Shown: positions 24,501 through 33,896 of the stretch, in pieces
Numbering within the stretch: position 1 is the stretch's first letter
Layout of the letters: every line of letters starts with the position of its first letter
Assembly: GCF_027172205.1 (NCBI RefSeq)
Contig: NC_070613.1
Location: 20,796,001 to 20,860,000 of the forward strand
DNA: 64,000 bases
Reading direction: 5' to 3'
Source: Podarcis raffonei
Taxonomy: Eukaryota > Chordata > Lepidosauria > Squamata > Lacertidae
Notes under the pieces: generated by a model
Seen by the model: only the letters and a program-made list of their open reading frames with translations
What the model was told of the DNA's origin: nothing
Databases searched by the model: none
Made by a program: the position numbers and the translations under genes

Positions 24501-27091
24501 ATTACAAGGCTGCTTATGTTGGAAGGAAACCCTGTACAGTTGTTCCTGGTTTTTGCGGTCATCACACCAATCATTTGTAGAAAGCAGTCTAATATCACTG
24601 GATGAATAAAATACTTGTGCAGTTCTTCCCTGGTTTGCTTGTTCACCTTAATGGTGGTTATGGCTTCCTTCAGCTCTTCAAAATAAAACACATCACTTAG
24701 CTGCTTGAATACTGAACCATACTGAAATCCAAAACGAGATAATGCTTCGTATATTTCATCCTTTCTGACAATTGATTTACACCGCTGAAAAACATGCCTA
24801 TATGAAATGTTATTTTCTTCAAGAAAGGTTTCTTGGTTCCATATGATCTGTCCAGATGCATATACCGCACCAGATGAGGATAGTATTTTGAAATCTTTCC
24901 TTTCCTTTTGTGATACCACTTTTAGCTTCAAATCATGAGAATTTTCACTTAAAACACAAGGCGATTCAAACTTCATGCTCATCTGACACAAACTTAAGGG
25001 CTCCTTTCTTCCTGAGCTAGCCATCACAGCTGACAAAGCAAGTTCAACAAAAAAGGCACCAGGAACCAGAGCAACACCATTGAGCTTGTGCTCGTACAAA
25101 TAGGGAGTCACTGTCTGAGATATGGAATACTTGAATTCTGAACTGCCGTTGCTGACATTATGAATTGACAGGTGGTTTGTGTTCAGCTTGGTTTGAGTTG
25201 GCTGCTGGAGCATGTTTAAAAATGACATGAGCTTCTTATGATCAAATTGATACCTGGGGTAGGCTGCTGGTACACCCTGATATCCTGCATAGATGTGCTC
25301 CCAATCTGGATTGACTCCCAATTCAAAAAGGCCTTTAACAAGTGTGAGAAGTGTCATATATTCTTTGTCAAGGTGCAAGGAAGGAAAAACTTTAGCTTGT
25401 GTCCCTAATGCTTCAATAATATATCTTTTCAGTGCACGCTGGGGACCAATTTCCACAAATACAGGATCATCTCTGCTTTTTGCTGCAGTTGTTATAGCCT
25501 CTGCAAACAAAACAGGATCCCGAACCTGTCTGGCCCAGTAGGTGCCTGTAACAAAATCACCATCTGAAACGGCCTTCCCTGTTGCTGTCGAAATTAGGTC
25601 AATCTCTGGCTTCCCTTTCTTTAATTCTGATAGATTTTCTGCTATCTCAGTTAGTACTGGATCCATCATGTGGCTGTGATATGCAGCTGGCACATTTAAA
25701 ACATGAAGAAATATGTTTCTTTTACTGAAGTGCTCAGCCAGATCTTTCTGAATGGCGTGGATAGACGCTTCATCTCCTGATAATGTGCAAGACAAAGGAC
25801 TGTTAAACGCTGCAACGCAGACTTTCCCTGAATATGCTCCAAGGGCTGCTGACACTTCTGCAATGGGAATGTTGCCAACCACCAGCATTCTGCCTCCAGT
25901 GACTTTAGCCTGCAGCCTGCTCCTGTGGTAGATGACTTTGACAGCATCTTCCAGGGAAATCAAGCCAGCACAATGGGCAGCAGCTACTTCGCCAACTGAA
26001 TGGCCAACAGCAGCAACTGGCTTAACGCCCCAGTGTTGCAGGAGTGTAACCAAGGCCACCTGCAGTGTAAAGAGTAAGGGCTGGGCAACTTCAGGCCTGG
26101 ACAAATCTTTGTATTCATTTTCTTTTGATTTTAGGATTCCTGTGGGAAGGTGTTCTAGAAACAGCCTTTCTATTTCTTTGCATTTGTCTCTAAACACTGG
26201 CTCAGTCCTTAGCAATATCTCAGGTATCCCTTTCAGATCCAGACCGTTACCAGAGAATACAAAAATTAATTGTGGCGGTTTCTTCAGCGGAGCTGTTTCC
26301 AGTTCAACCGCAGGGGAAAGCTGTTGCTCTAGTTTCTGTAGTGAAGATGCCACAAATGCTTTTCTGTACTTGTAGTTTATATGGCTTCTTCTACAAGCAG
26401 ATGTGTAGGCCAGATTTGGGAGTGTCGCTGATTCACTGGTATTCAGGTACCTAGCTGTGTCTTCCATTGCCTGTTTGAGAGAATTTCCTGAAGCTGCCGA
26501 AATGACAAATAATTCGACAGGCCTTTGGACTGGAGAAATAACCTGCGTTTGTTTAAACTGTCTGACAACCACATGGGCATTGGTGCCCCCAAATCCAAAA
26601 CAGTTGATCCCAGCAACTCTGCCATATTCAGCAGACTCATCCCACTTCTCCACTGTTGTTGGGATGGAGAGATTCAGTTTCCCTGTATTTATGCTGCTGG
26701 TGCTCTCTGAAAAGTGCAAGGATGGGACTATCTTCCCATGGTGCATCATGAGAAGAACTTTGATTAAGCCTGCTGCCCCAGCAGCTGACTCTGTGTGCCC
26801 AATATTCCCTTTAACGGAGCCAATCTTGAGAGGGGGCAGATTAGGAGACCTCTTTTTACCAATGACATTACCTAAGCTCTCTGCCTCAACAGGATCTCCT
26901 GCAGGTGTCCCTGTGCCATGTGCTTCAATATATTGCACAACAGATGGATCAACACGATCTGGGTAGATGCTGAGCAGCAACTTCTCCTGTTCCTCTTGAG
27001 ATGGTCTGGTGATCGGTGTGACGGATCTTCCATTCTGGTTGACTGCACTCACACTGATGACACCCCATATTTTGCTGAAGTCTTCCTGCGC
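21554..27091 (-). CDS. PKS-B exon 6 (rest of KS to ACP and stop)
   Basis: A 5538-nt terminal exon, the 1846th codon being TGA. The acceptor is AAAATAG|GCGCAG, phase 0, joining LLLKPLKK to AQEDFSKIW. A huge last exon after five short KS exons matches PKS-A. The C-terminus reads EEGS-type linker then EPTVCT and stop; the last four residues come from transposon sequence. Confidence 0.95.
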   Translation of the reverse strand, partial: AQEDFSKIWGVISVSAVNQNGRSVTPITRPSQEEQEKLLLSIYPDRVDPSVVQYIEAHGTGTPAGDPVEAESLGNVIGKKRSPNLPPLKIGSVKGNIGHTESAAGAAGLIKVLLMMHHGKIVPSLHFSESTSSINTGKLNLSIPTTVEKWDESAEYGRVAGINCFGFGGTNAHVVVRQFKQTQVISPVQRPVELFVISAASGNSLKQAMEDTARYLNTSESATLPNLAYTSACRRSHINYKYRKAFVASSLQKLEQQLSPAVELETAPLKKPPQLIFVFSGNGLDLKGIPEILLRTEPVFRDKCKEIERLFLEHLPTGILKSKENEYKDLSRPEVAQPLLFTLQVALVTLLQHWGVKPVAAVGHSVGEVAAAHCAGLISLEDAVKVIYHRSRLQAKVTGGRMLVVGNIPIAEVSAALGAYSGKVCVAAFNSPLSCTLSGDEASIHAIQKDLAEHFSKRNIFLHVLNVPAAYHSHMMDPVLTEIAENLSELKKGKPEIDLISTATGKAVSDGDFVTGTYWARQVRDPVLFAEAITTAAKSRDDPVFVEIGPQRALKRYIIEALGTQAKVFPSLHLDKEYMTLLTLVKGLFELGVNPDWEHIYAGYQGVPAAYPRYQFDHKKLMSFLNMLQQPTQTKLNTNHLSIHNVSNGSSEFKYSISQTVTPYLYEHKLNGVALVPGAFFVELALSAVMASSGRKEPLSLCQMSMKFESPCVLSENSHDLKLKVVSQKERKDFKILSSSGAVYASGQIIWNQETFLEENNISYRHVFQRCKSIVRKDEIYEALSRFGFQYGSVFKQLSDVFYFEELKEAITTIKVNKQTREELHKYFIHPVILDCFLQMIGVMTAKTRNNCTGFPSNISSLVIVRPLEEEMMIYLKTSKSTENYLEFCGCFTDKQGSVLVEIKRVGFTLLKRTSNSDDAFLFENQWKEVTPSHIIQTSGDAPRAAVFADKIGVSQQLKKYLHKDSRFLMYEDWERLLVSGSANSAAQDKIRLEVHDYNDVLFMWGIQRSNGENPESVVASLSKCCEAFRQLVVALREKNSHGSIKIITYRATGRTVDHINPGLALYGMVRSCILEVPEITFQIIDMGSTSTMDIAVLADVLVEYEADKYAEVWINQGRIYTSEIRCTQVNDKSYNDPSQSLQESELSTFYTSEPHEVRNLFAEPADHIEISPDNHNVEVQVEKISIHSEDYYPVSVSSCNFGNTLYWNSQTIDKYRFLALDYSGTVVATGSDVKKIKVGDHIVSCYPVAASSRIRIPEAVCFKTQKFPCFQTVPCVSFFRIGWEILHQMLPKMKQNRFLGIISDEPQSVLCKVLALSAQEQGWNTLCTALDSSLEKRVAQCNALVFLPFLERLPKDVLARLSHLQDVVVIDGNHHSEHLRSLIGSGHENFQIHILSLATIFQKSSLKHSHKPFSDWLKSMQRRQFKDLPCSVFQPTENSESIDTITSYFTCKAVSFAVLKNNGQNRCISDIPVHEAKRKMFKQNAVYIVIGGLTGLGYETVRFIAQNGGGCIVILSRRKPSTEKQKEISDLQIQNKWSKVISLQCNVTFWPEVEKAISSISKIFPKCPIKGVFHGAVVLHDGRIENMTLTSFEKVLSPKVAGAINLHHATQGQALDYFVCYSSVASFLGNSLQANYAAANSFLDLFCQFRRNCGLSGQSINWGALNLGLLDGKNQLQKLVESKGISILQVDEIHENLKTSLTLNHPQQAAVKLNFKTMLNTYYRQVPAIKSRLHTIMIEHFGSQAELFEQAISKDLAALNIEDYIISLVSQLISTDPSDIAMNTPLLSLGIDSMLAMTLRNLIYIEHKVDIPLVKILDPHSTVLSLALLLEECSKEPGEPTVCT

Positions 27092-30000
27092 CTATTTTAA
27101 AGAAGATGAAAAGAGGTAAAGCTTCTTAAAGTTGTGAAACATAGGGATGGCAAACACAGCCAGTGCAATATAACTCAGTCAACATTTTATGATATGCTCT
27201 CTCTCTTATAACAAAGATTATGAGACATGGTGAGCATTCTACCAGCTATGACTATTTTATAAATAGAATTAGACATAATTCCTAGGTTTAATGAATTAAG
27301 AGTCAGGAGTTTGTGAATCCCGTTTCTATACTCATACCTTCTTTAATGGTTTCAGCAAAAGAACTCCACAACCTTCTCCCCTTCCATAGCCATCGGCCTT
27401 TATAGAAAAGGGTTTGCTGACTCCTTCAGGGGATAGCATCTTTGCTTTACTAAGAGCGACGAAGACCTGTGGTTCCATTATGCAGCTCACTCCTCCACAA
27501 AGAGCAGCTTCGCAGTCTCCTGTAGGGTAAAATAATGAATGCATTTCTGTTCAGCATAAGGCTCAGTATTTAGTCTTCTGAAAAGATTACATCGCTATAC
27601 AAACATACACATTTACCTGCCCCTCCAAGCTTAAGGGCATTCTGTTAAAGGAATCCAGGGGTGTGAATCTTGTCCGAAGCCTGGGGCAGGGCTAGGGCCA
27701 TGCCATGACCCTGTGAGGAACCCTGGCTTAGCTCGAGTTGGTTTGCATGGATGGGGCTCCCCCTATCCGTGGTTGACCCTTAACAGACTCCCTGTGTGAC
27801 GAGCACGAGTCAGATGTAGTCGGGTCAATCCAATGCCTAAGCCAATAAAGCTCATATTCTGTAACCAATAAAGTTGTGGCCTAAATTTGCCCAATAACAT
27901 TTAACCTAATACCTGTGCCCTTGTGTCTTATTCATCAATGAGGGGGTGGTTTCGGGGTCTCAACACGCAACAGTAAGTCTCTCATTGTTTGTGAGGGGAA
28001 ATCTGTAGTTCTCTTTAAAATGTTCTAGTGTGAATAAAGCAAATGTCTATGTCTTGTCACTAAATTAATATAAAATTATTTTCCTAACTTACGGTTAGCT
28101 ACATCATTCCTATAAGCTCTTTTCTCTCTCACTTCCACTCAGTGCTTGCCTACTGGAGTTTATGGTCTGTGAGGCAACATACCTAAATTACAAAATGCAC
28201 CCTGTGTGACATGACATAATATAACTGGTCCGCAATGAGCATAGTGTAAGGAAGACCAAGATAAATCCCAGAATTATACTTCGAAATATGTCAGTCTTAT
28301 TTGTGAGTGCCTGTGGCCTTCAGAAGGCTGGGGGTTGGGGGAGGGAGGCTTTCACAACATACAAACTTCAGACCTTTCCAGAAACATATTCCAATATTTT
28401 ACTGTGCCTTGCAACTGATGCTGCTAAATAGGGAATAAAATATGAGAGGCAATATTGCGTGGAGTGGGGACTTGTTTGCCACTTTGAGGTCCTTAGAGGA
28501 AAGAAAGAAAATGAACGAATGAAAAACTATTAGATCTCATTACCTTGTTTAATTGCATGCAAAGCAAAGTGCAAAGCATAAGCAAATGAGGAGCAAGCCG
28601 TGTCGATGGCAACCGATGGCCCAGTCAGATTAAATGTATATGAAATCCGGTTAGCAGCTATGCTCATTGCTGTCCCAGTGCCATCGTAGTGGCTTGCTTC
28701 AGTGGGGTTTCTGCTACTCATTAGCCTGTAGTCTTGATTCATCATACCTGTGAATACCAAAGATGTACTATGTTACCAGCATAGTACATTGAGAGTACAG
28801 TATTCATTCTGAACAACTTGATTGCATTTATTGCTCTAGCTCTGCCACACACAACATGCTTCAATCTACACAACAAGATTAGGCTTTTCATTGAGTCATC
28901 TTTGTAAGGGAATGATATGCAGCTATTCAGGTTTGTGAGTACTGATCAGCTAAGTGGATAGACTTTGAGTTGTGAGACTAGGGTTAAAAAAAATAAATCC
29001 ACCATAAATTGCCTTTCCTAGCTCTCTGCTAATCTCTCCGCAGGTCTCTAGTATATAAAATCTGAATGCAGTTCACCTACCTAACAGGGTTGCTGTACAA
29101 ATGATCATGTTTTACAAGAATGTTTTACATACATCACTAATAATATGAAAACCGTATTATTCCTCAAATTTGAACTGAATATTGGAAATACTGCATAAAT
29201 GTTGCTTTATAGCATAGTATTATTTATGTGTTTTATTTACTATAAAATCCATATTTACATGTTCTATTCAAAGCAGCTGATAGTGACAGAAGTTCTTTTA
29301 ATGATCATAAAGTCCAACAGCTCTCTTAATACACTAGACTTTATTTTTTAAAAACTGCATATCATGTAACTGATTAATCACCATCAACAGCGTTGTTCAT
29401 GTAACCAATAGTTACATGTTTGTTTCTTGAGTTATATCAGTTTAACCTTTCTTTAGCTTGTAATGCTCTTAAGCACGGTTATATTTACTGTCTAGACAAC
29501 TTCACATTTTCTTCAAAAATATTGTGTAGTCAGCAATAGATACTCTCAATTATCTTTAACAGTGGGCTGAATTACATTAGCATGTGTTACCTGTTGACAT
29601 CAATTAAAGTTCATTTGTTCAATAAATATTGGTATGTTGAACCCATTTTTCAAATGTTCTGATGTATATTTGGGTGCTACTTCACCCTTACCAATCACTT
29701 TCTGGGGGTTTTTAAGTGATCTGCAAATGAACCTTAAGTGTTCAAAAGACTGAGCCTAGGGTTGGGGGTTCGAATCCCTGCAATGGGGTGAGCTTCCATT
29801 GCTCAGTCCCAGCTCCTGCCAACCTAGCAGTTTGAAAGCACATCAGAGTGCAAGTAGATAAATAGGTACCACTCCAGCGGGAAGGTAAACGGCTGCTCTG
29901 GTTTCGCCAGAAGCGGCTTAGTCATGCTAGCCACCTGACCCAGAAAAACTGTCTGCAGACATGAGCGCTGCAACCCCAGAGTCATTCGCGACTGGACTTA

Positions 30001-33000
30001 ACTGTCATGGGTCATTTACCTTTACCTTTTTAAGTGTGTATAGGATTGCAACCTAAGAGAATTATGTAGACCAGCCCTATATGTTCCAGTCTATGCTCCT
30101 AAATTAGTGCAACTGTTTTAAGCTTAAAATTATCATCTCACCAACAAAAACCCCTGTTTTTGAACCACTTATGTTTTCTCTAGGGACTCCTGCATCTTCC
30201 AGTGCTCTATATGTGCATTCCAGGAGTAATTTCTGCTGGGGATCCATACGCTCAGCTTCCACATCATTAATTCCAAAAAGTCTGTTGTCAAATGCATTAA
30301 ACCTACAAAACAGAAGTCAGATAATAACATTGTAAGTAGGAGAAAATAATATGCAACCAACTCATGGCACATTCATTAATAAGACAATCAAATATTTTGA
30401 CTTCTAGAAAATTATTTCCATTAATCATTTTAAAATAAAAGGCTTTAATAATTTGGTCATTTGTTCTTGGGGAAGGTAGAATGAAAATAGAAGAATATTT
30501 AGAGCCACTACTTAATAGTGGCTTAGGATAGTGGACATAAATATTTGTAGAATTGGATCCAAAGTACCATGAGTAGAGGGAGAAACTGTAGGGGTGCTGT
30601 TCTGAACCTTTATACTAGCAAAAGGCTATATTAAACACATGGTAAATAAAGATACAAGCTTTAGAATACAGTGGTACCTCTGGTTACGTACTTAATTCGT
30701 TCCAGATGTCTGTTCTTAACCTGAAACTGTTCTTATCCTGAAGCACTACTTTAGCGAATGGGACCTCCCGCTGTTGCCATGCCATTGCCAAGCAATTTCT
30801 TAACCTGAGGTACTATTTCTGAGTTAGCGGAGTCTGTAACCTGAAGCGCATGTAACCTGAAGCGCATGTAACCTGAAGCGTATGTAACCCGAGGTACCAC
30901 TGTACAGAAGGGCACTCAAAGGTTTTGAAAAGTGCTAGTGGAAAGTCTTGTGCAAGAGTTCTTGCAAATGAAAGGACTGATTTAGAGTTAGGACTACTCT
31001 CTTTTGTTGAATCAGAAGCAGGCCTTCCACGAAGGGAAGAGGCTTTCTTCTAGATTTTGGATCCTAGTCATAACGTTGCACGTGCCTGAATATTTCAGAT
31101 TCCACACTAGTTTCAGCTGTTATCAAAACACTGAATAAAATGAAATTCAAATAAACAGATGGCAGGAAAGCCCACATATCCCTGGCAGCCGGCCTGGGGA
31201 TTCCCCAATAGCCGACCACCTTGCTCAGGCTTTGCTCCCCAGGGATAGGAGCTTGCTGCGACTGGCTTCCAAGCCACCCACCCTATGACTGGTTAAGCAG
31301 CCATTAGGATCAAGGCCTCTCTAGTCCAGCATCCTATTTGCAATATTGGGCAGACAGATGTTTCTGAAAAGCTCATGAGCAGGCTAGGAAGGCAAAAGTC
31401 CTCTTCTGCTACCTCACAAGTGGTATTCAGGTGTTCACTGCTTATATGCAGTTATTCTCAAAATTGGATGATAACTTATGGACATTGTTTTATATATAAA
31501 ACAAGTAGATGCAGCAAAACAAGTTGATAGCCCAGTTTAAATGGATGCTTTACTTGCCAAAAAATGAGATAAAATGGGATTTGCCATATGATTAAGGGAA
31601 ATACAATAAAAACCTCCATGAGTAAACAGGCTATATAAAAAATATTCTGGTTAAGATGTTCAAGAAACAATTGCACATCTATTAAAATACTAAATGAAAC
31701 AGTTTAAATTTGTGGATTAAAAACAAAACAAAAAACCCATAGCTGTTCCATTTAGTTATCCTGAGCAATAGTCATTGATGGACAAATTTCTATGATCCAA
31801 TTCTTTTTCAAAGCTACTTTTAAGCCAGTGTCCACCATCTCACGCACCCACATGCTGTAGCCACAGATTCCGAAAATAATTTACATACTGTGTAATTAAG
31901 ATTAAGAAACAATTTGCAGTAAATTCTATTTCCAAATAAACTGACTTAAATAGTTATGTAATTCAGGCTGCAATCCTATACCCAGGTAACCTGGGAGCAA
32001 AGCCCATTGAACTCTTAAGGAATTGTACCATTCATGGGACGATCATATTAAGCTAAAACAAAACTGCCTAGAGCACCAAAACCATTTTTGCTTCCTATGG
32101 AAAAATGATTGGTATCACACATAGAAAAGTGTATTTGAAATGCATTATCTATTTTCTTTAACATACACCAAATGTGTACGTTTAGGCAAATTACTTTACA
32201 ATAAAAAATATTAAAAACAGTTTAGTGTTCTGTTTCCTTGGAGCTGATTCACAGTTTATTTTCCACCATCGTGTGATTAAGCGTTAACACTTACTCTTCG
32301 GTAAAAGCGGCATGTCTTGTGCTCGTCTTTCCTGGTTTGAGACTGTCTGGATCATACCAGCTTTTGGTTTCAAATCTTTCCGGAGGTATTTCTACAACAC
32401 AGTTTCTGCCTTCTGCTAGAACTCGCCAGAAATTATCAATTCCTTCACCTGTTGAAAATATATTATTTTAGATAGCTGGAATTTACTTCCCAATAGTTTA
32501 TTTATTAAAATAGAAACTTAAATTATATTGGTGTGATTCGTTCGACAGAAACTACAATGGAACCTCGGTTGTCAAACATAATCCGTTCTGGAAGACTGTT
32601 CGACTTCCAAAACGTTCGACAACCGATGGGCGATCAGCAAAGTCCATTGAGAAAATGGAGAATCGCACCTCAGAAGCCGTTCAACTTCTGAGGCGCATTC
32701 GAAAACGGAAGCATTCCCTTCCCGGTTTTTGGCATTCGGCTTCCAAATCGTTTGGCTTCCGAGATGCTCAAAAACCAAAGTTCCATTGTATAAGACAATT
32801 AAAAAATTCTGAGTAAATAACTCAACATGATAGCTCAGCCAGTAGAGCATGAGACTCTTAATCTTAGGGTCATGGCTTTGAGCCCCATGTTTGGCAAAAT
32901 GATTCCTGTGTTGCAGGGGGTTAAACTAGATGACCCTCTTGGCCCCTTCCAGTTCTATGATATTATGATTCTATATTATTTTATCATAGAACTGTATATC

Positions 33001-33250
33001 AGAAGTGTGCATCCATGATTCAGCCTTCCCACGTGAGCCGATACCGATTATGATCATTAAAAAGCTGCTATATGAATGCTGCTGTATCATTGCACTAGAA
33101 GTATAATCATATTCCCTGTTAGTTCTAATATAAAGATCTCTGGTAGCACCCACTACACACTGACTTAATATGTAATTCAAAGGAGCAGTGCTCACCTCCA
33201 GGAAAATTGCATCCGATCCCCACAATGGCAATTTCATCCTCAGTGTCCAT
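21554..33250 (-). CDS. PKS-B: complete type I polyketide synthase (KS-AT-DH-degenerate ER-KR-ACP)
   Basis: Animal FAS-like polyketide synthase expected to build an acyl chain from malonyl-CoA-type units; the product cannot be read from sequence. Coding exons, minus strand: 33196-33250, 32295-32448, 30142-30302, 28544-28747, 27338-27519 and 21554-27091; 2097 aa. KS triad: Cys175 (DTACSS), His310 (EAHGTGT), His351 (KGNIGHTE). AT: GHSVGE (Ser about 617) and YHSHMM. DH: HKLNGVALVP (His about 920) and LDCFLQ (Asp about 1086). The stretch at about 1400-1550 resembles an ER fold but lacks a glycine-rich NADPH motif. KR: GGLTGLG (about 1743), CYSSVAS and QANYAAA. ACP: LGIDSM (Ser about 2046). No thioesterase or methyltransferase is seen, so release needs another enzyme or route. 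Animal PKSs make pigment or otolith-related polyketides in some vertebrates; which applies here is unknown. The stop codon lies inside a transposon (21044-21567). Confidence 0.95.
27338..27519 (-). CDS. PKS-B exon 5 (KS)
   Basis: 182 nt: GDCEAALCGGVSCIMEPQ to GYGRGEGCGVLLLKPLKK. The acceptor is CCCTACAG and the donor AAG|GTATGAG. Confidence 0.92.
27640..27971 (+). mobile_element. LTR-like fossil in PKS-B intron 5 or 4 region (weak)
   Basis: Shares CCAATGCCTAAGCCAA and AATAAAGTTGTGGCC with 17745-17790 and ends CACGCAACA. Start near TGTTAAAGGAATCC. Lies between PKS-B exons 5 and 4. Family uncertain. Confidence 0.35.
28544..28747 (-). CDS. PKS-B exon 4 (KS active-site Cys)
   Basis: 204 nt: MMNQDYRLMSSRNPTEASHYDGTGTA to DTACSSFAYALHFALHAIKQ. 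It carries the nucleophile Cys175. The donor is CAAG|GTAATGAG and the acceptor ATTCACAG. Confidence 0.93.
29747..30030 (+). mobile_element. Sauria-type SINE, diverged
   Basis: Contains GGGTTCGAATCCCTGC, AGCAGTTTGAAAGCACATC and GATAAATAGGTACCAC, ending TTTACCTTTACC. It lies in PKS-B intron 3 (between 30142 and 28747). Confidence 0.85.
30142..30302 (-). CDS. PKS-B exon 3 (KS)
   Basis: 161 nt: FNAFDNRLFGINDVEAERMDPQQKLLLECTYRALEDAG to GSKTGVFV. The donor is TTG|GTGAGAT and the acceptor TTTTGTAG. Confidence 0.92.
30669..30902. mobile_element. Tigger-like MITE
   Basis: CAGTGGTACCTCTGGTTACG to CCCGAGGTACCACTG, flanked by TA on both sides. Contains a short tandem run of the phrase AACCTGAAGCGCATGT. 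In PKS-B intron 2. Confidence 0.75.
32295..32448 (-). CDS. PKS-B exon 2 (KS N-terminal part)
   Basis: 154 nt: GEGIDNFWRVLAEGRNCVVEIPPERFETKSWYDP and onward. The donor is GA|GTAAGTG and the acceptor TTTCAACAG. Confidence 0.92.
32556..32788. mobile_element. Tigger-like MITE
   Basis: Termini CAATGGAACCTCGGTTGTC and AAAACCAAAGTTCCATTG with TA on each side; same subfamily as 6229-6468. In PKS-B intron 1. Confidence 0.65.
32824..32975 (+). mobile_element. tRNA-Lys-derived SINE with CR1-like tail
   Basis: GATAGCTCAGCCAGTAGAGCATGAG..CTCTTAATCTTAGGGTC (Lys CTT anticodon-like) then a CR1-type tail: GTTGCAGGGGGTTAAACTAGATGACC ending TTCTATGATATTATGATTCT. In PKS-B intron 1. Confidence 0.75.
33196..33250 (-). 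CDS. PKS-B exon 1 with start codon
   Basis: 55 nt coding: MDTEDEIAIVGIGCNFPGG. The donor is GGAG|GTGAGC. An acceptor (ACTTTTCAG) lies about 19 nt upstream of the ATG, so the exon continues as a short 5'UTR to about 33270 and a noncoding first exon is expected further up. Confidence 0.92.
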
Positions 33251-33324
33251 CAGTTTTTTTACTTTTATTCTGAAAAGTATAAAATAATTAGTTCAATGAA
33301 TCCACATCTAAAATTAAAATATGT

Positions 33325-33420
33325 TTCCCCAACAGGGTGAGCGCTGCATTGCAGGGGGTTGGACTAGATGACCCTTGGGATCCCTTCCAACTCTACAATG
33401 ATACGATTCTATGATTTCTG
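33325..33420 (+). mobile_element. CR1 LINE 3' end
   Basis: GCATTGCAGGGGGTTGGACTAGATGACC ... CCAACTCTACAATGATACGATTCTATG, just upstream of PKS-B exon 1. Confidence 0.7.
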
Positions 33421-33663
33421 TGTGGTCATTTGGGGATAATCATTAGGGAACATAATGTCAATGACCAATCATTATTGGCTTAATTAATTGCAAGCACCAG
33501 CCAGAAAGTGTACATTTAGATGGAGCCAATATATTCTAGTTACCACTGGGGACCAAAGTAGATATATTAAATACATCTTCATCTGTCCCATCCCCCCTTT
33601 TTAAATAACAGCTGGGAGTAGGGGCTCCTTAATTATTTCCTAGTGCATTCCCCCCCCCCCAAG

Positions 33664-33890
33664 AGAGCACAAGGGAGACGCTGTAACTCAGTAGTAATAG
33701 CACATATGCCTTCCATGCAAAGAGTCCCTGGTTCAAGCATCAGCATCTCAGGCCAAAACCATCAGATGGTGATGGGAAAGACTGAGGAGTGCCGGCTGCC
33801 AGCTACTGTAGTTAAAAAATACTGGGCCAGATGTACAGATAGTCTGACCTGTCAGGTGCTTTCCCGTCTTCCTAATGTAAAATATTAAGG
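33664..33890 (+). mobile_element. tRNA-derived SINE (MIR-like layout), diverged
   Basis: GCTGTAACTCAGTAGTAATAGCAC..CTTCCATGCAAAGAGTCCCTGGTTCAAGC (boxes A and B) followed by GGTGATGGGAAAGAC and GGCTGCCAGCTACTG. Common squamate SINE; abuts the Tc1-like element. Confidence 0.65.
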
Positions 33891-33896
33891 CATCTA

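Noticed and set aside
32824-32895. Possible tRNA-Lys gene
   Set aside because: The arms are mismatched and it continues into a CR1-type tail, so it is a SINE head.
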